A stretch of DNA of 64,000 nucleotides from contig NZ_CP032155.1 of NCBI RefSeq assembly GCF_008329905.1, forward strand, positions 1,364,001-1,428,000. The letters run 5' to 3'. Under the pieces are notes generated by a model. That model saw only the letters and a program-made list of their open reading frames with translations. It made no database searches and had not been told where the DNA came from. The DNA comes from Mycobacterium sp. ELW1. GTDB lineage: Bacteria > Actinomycetota > Actinomycetes > Mycobacteriales > Mycobacteriaceae. Positions 63,843-64,000 of this stretch are shown piece after piece. A program made the translations under genes and the position numbers. Position 1 is the first letter of the stretch. The number at the start of each line of letters is the position of its first letter.

Positions 63843-64000
63843 ATGCCTGCCCAGCCTCCCCGAACGGACATTGATAAAGACGACCGTCCCGTCGGTCGAA
63901 CCTACCTCGGGCTTTTTGAGCTGTCAACTGAATGGACCTGGTTGGAAACAGTCGCTGTCCGGCCGTCTCGTGGGCAGGACTACGTGGCGACCGCGATCCA
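63843..64000 (+). CDS. Open frame running off the window edge
   Basis: From ATG 63843 the frame stays open for 52 codons to the window end (begins MPAQPPRTDIDKDDRPVGRT). Contains FELSTEWTWLETVAVRPS. No family recognised from this piece, and no strong ribosome-binding site. The third copy of the 18-bp palindrome lies inside it, which argues that the real start, if any, may be further right. Confidence 0.25.
   Translation, partial: MPAQPPRTDIDKDDRPVGRTYLGLFELSTEWTWLETVAVRPSRGQDYVATAI
63881..63898. promoter_or_regulatory. Operator-like palindrome, site 3 of 3
   Basis: cgaccgtcccgtcggtcg; 15 of 18 bases match the perfect site at 57116. It probably serves a gene beyond the window edge or the genes to its left. 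Confidence 0.5.

Overview
The window reads as actinobacterial DNA, most likely Mycobacterium or Mycolicibacterium. It carries a complete yrbE/mce lipid-import operon with an Mce-associated protein gene, a DUF732-type secreted protein, a mycofactocin-type short-chain dehydrogenase, three cytochromes P450 (one with its own 3Fe-4S ferredoxin) and thiolase-like/DUF35 gene pairs typical of mycobacterial sterol and cyclic-lipid catabolism. GTG and TTG starts and 4-base gene overlaps are common. Species and replicon type cannot be fixed from sequence alone.

Bases 1-15,100 are a mobile-DNA island. First comes a Tn7/Tn5053-type module: a TniB ATPase split by a frameshift, a TniQ with a downstream helix-turn-helix extension in another frame, and later a second, shorter TniQ. 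Insertion sequences are stacked on this. An IS3-family element (3878-6598) has an IS30 element inside it. A second, 5'-truncated IS3 element has an IS110 element inside it. A second IS30 element (about 10910-15097) is cut by both an IS256 and an IS110 element. Several of the boundaries can be read to the base from inverted repeats and target duplications.

Bases 15,372-63,558 are a large lipid-catabolic region. Genes run in blocks: (a) minus strand 22192 to 15372, didomain CoA-transferase, acyl-CoA dehydrogenase (frameshifted), P450, DUF35, thiolase; (b) plus strand 22288-26020, TetR regulator, APH-type kinase, aldehyde dehydrogenase; (c) minus strand 29142-26474, P450, ferredoxin, SDR; (d) plus strand 30941-39689, yrbEA-yrbEB-mceABCDEF-mas; (e) plus strand 41981-49222, DUF35, thiolase, P450, MDMPI-like protein, acyl-CoA synthetase, CoA-transferase, TetR; (f) minus strand 57018-49330, didomain CoA-transferase, aldehyde dehydrogenase, enoyl-CoA hydratase, thiolase, DUF35, Rieske oxygenase; (g) minus strand 61079-58822, APH-type kinase overlapping an acyl-CoA dehydrogenase, with a divergent XRE-TetR fusion regulator. 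Small secreted proteins lie around the mce operon and at the right end.

Inferred logic: the Mce system imports a hydrophobic substrate. P450s and the Rieske oxygenase hydroxylate it, SDRs and aldehyde dehydrogenases oxidise it to an acid, and CoA ligase and family III CoA-transferases activate it. ACADs, hydratase and thiolase/DUF35 pairs shorten the chain, probably including retro-aldol or thiolytic steps, and the kinase/ACAD pair may handle a hydroxyacyl-CoA. No steroid-ring genes (kstD, hsa) are present, so the substrate is unknown. Four otherwise conserved reading frames are each broken by what looks like a single missing base, so assembly error must be considered.
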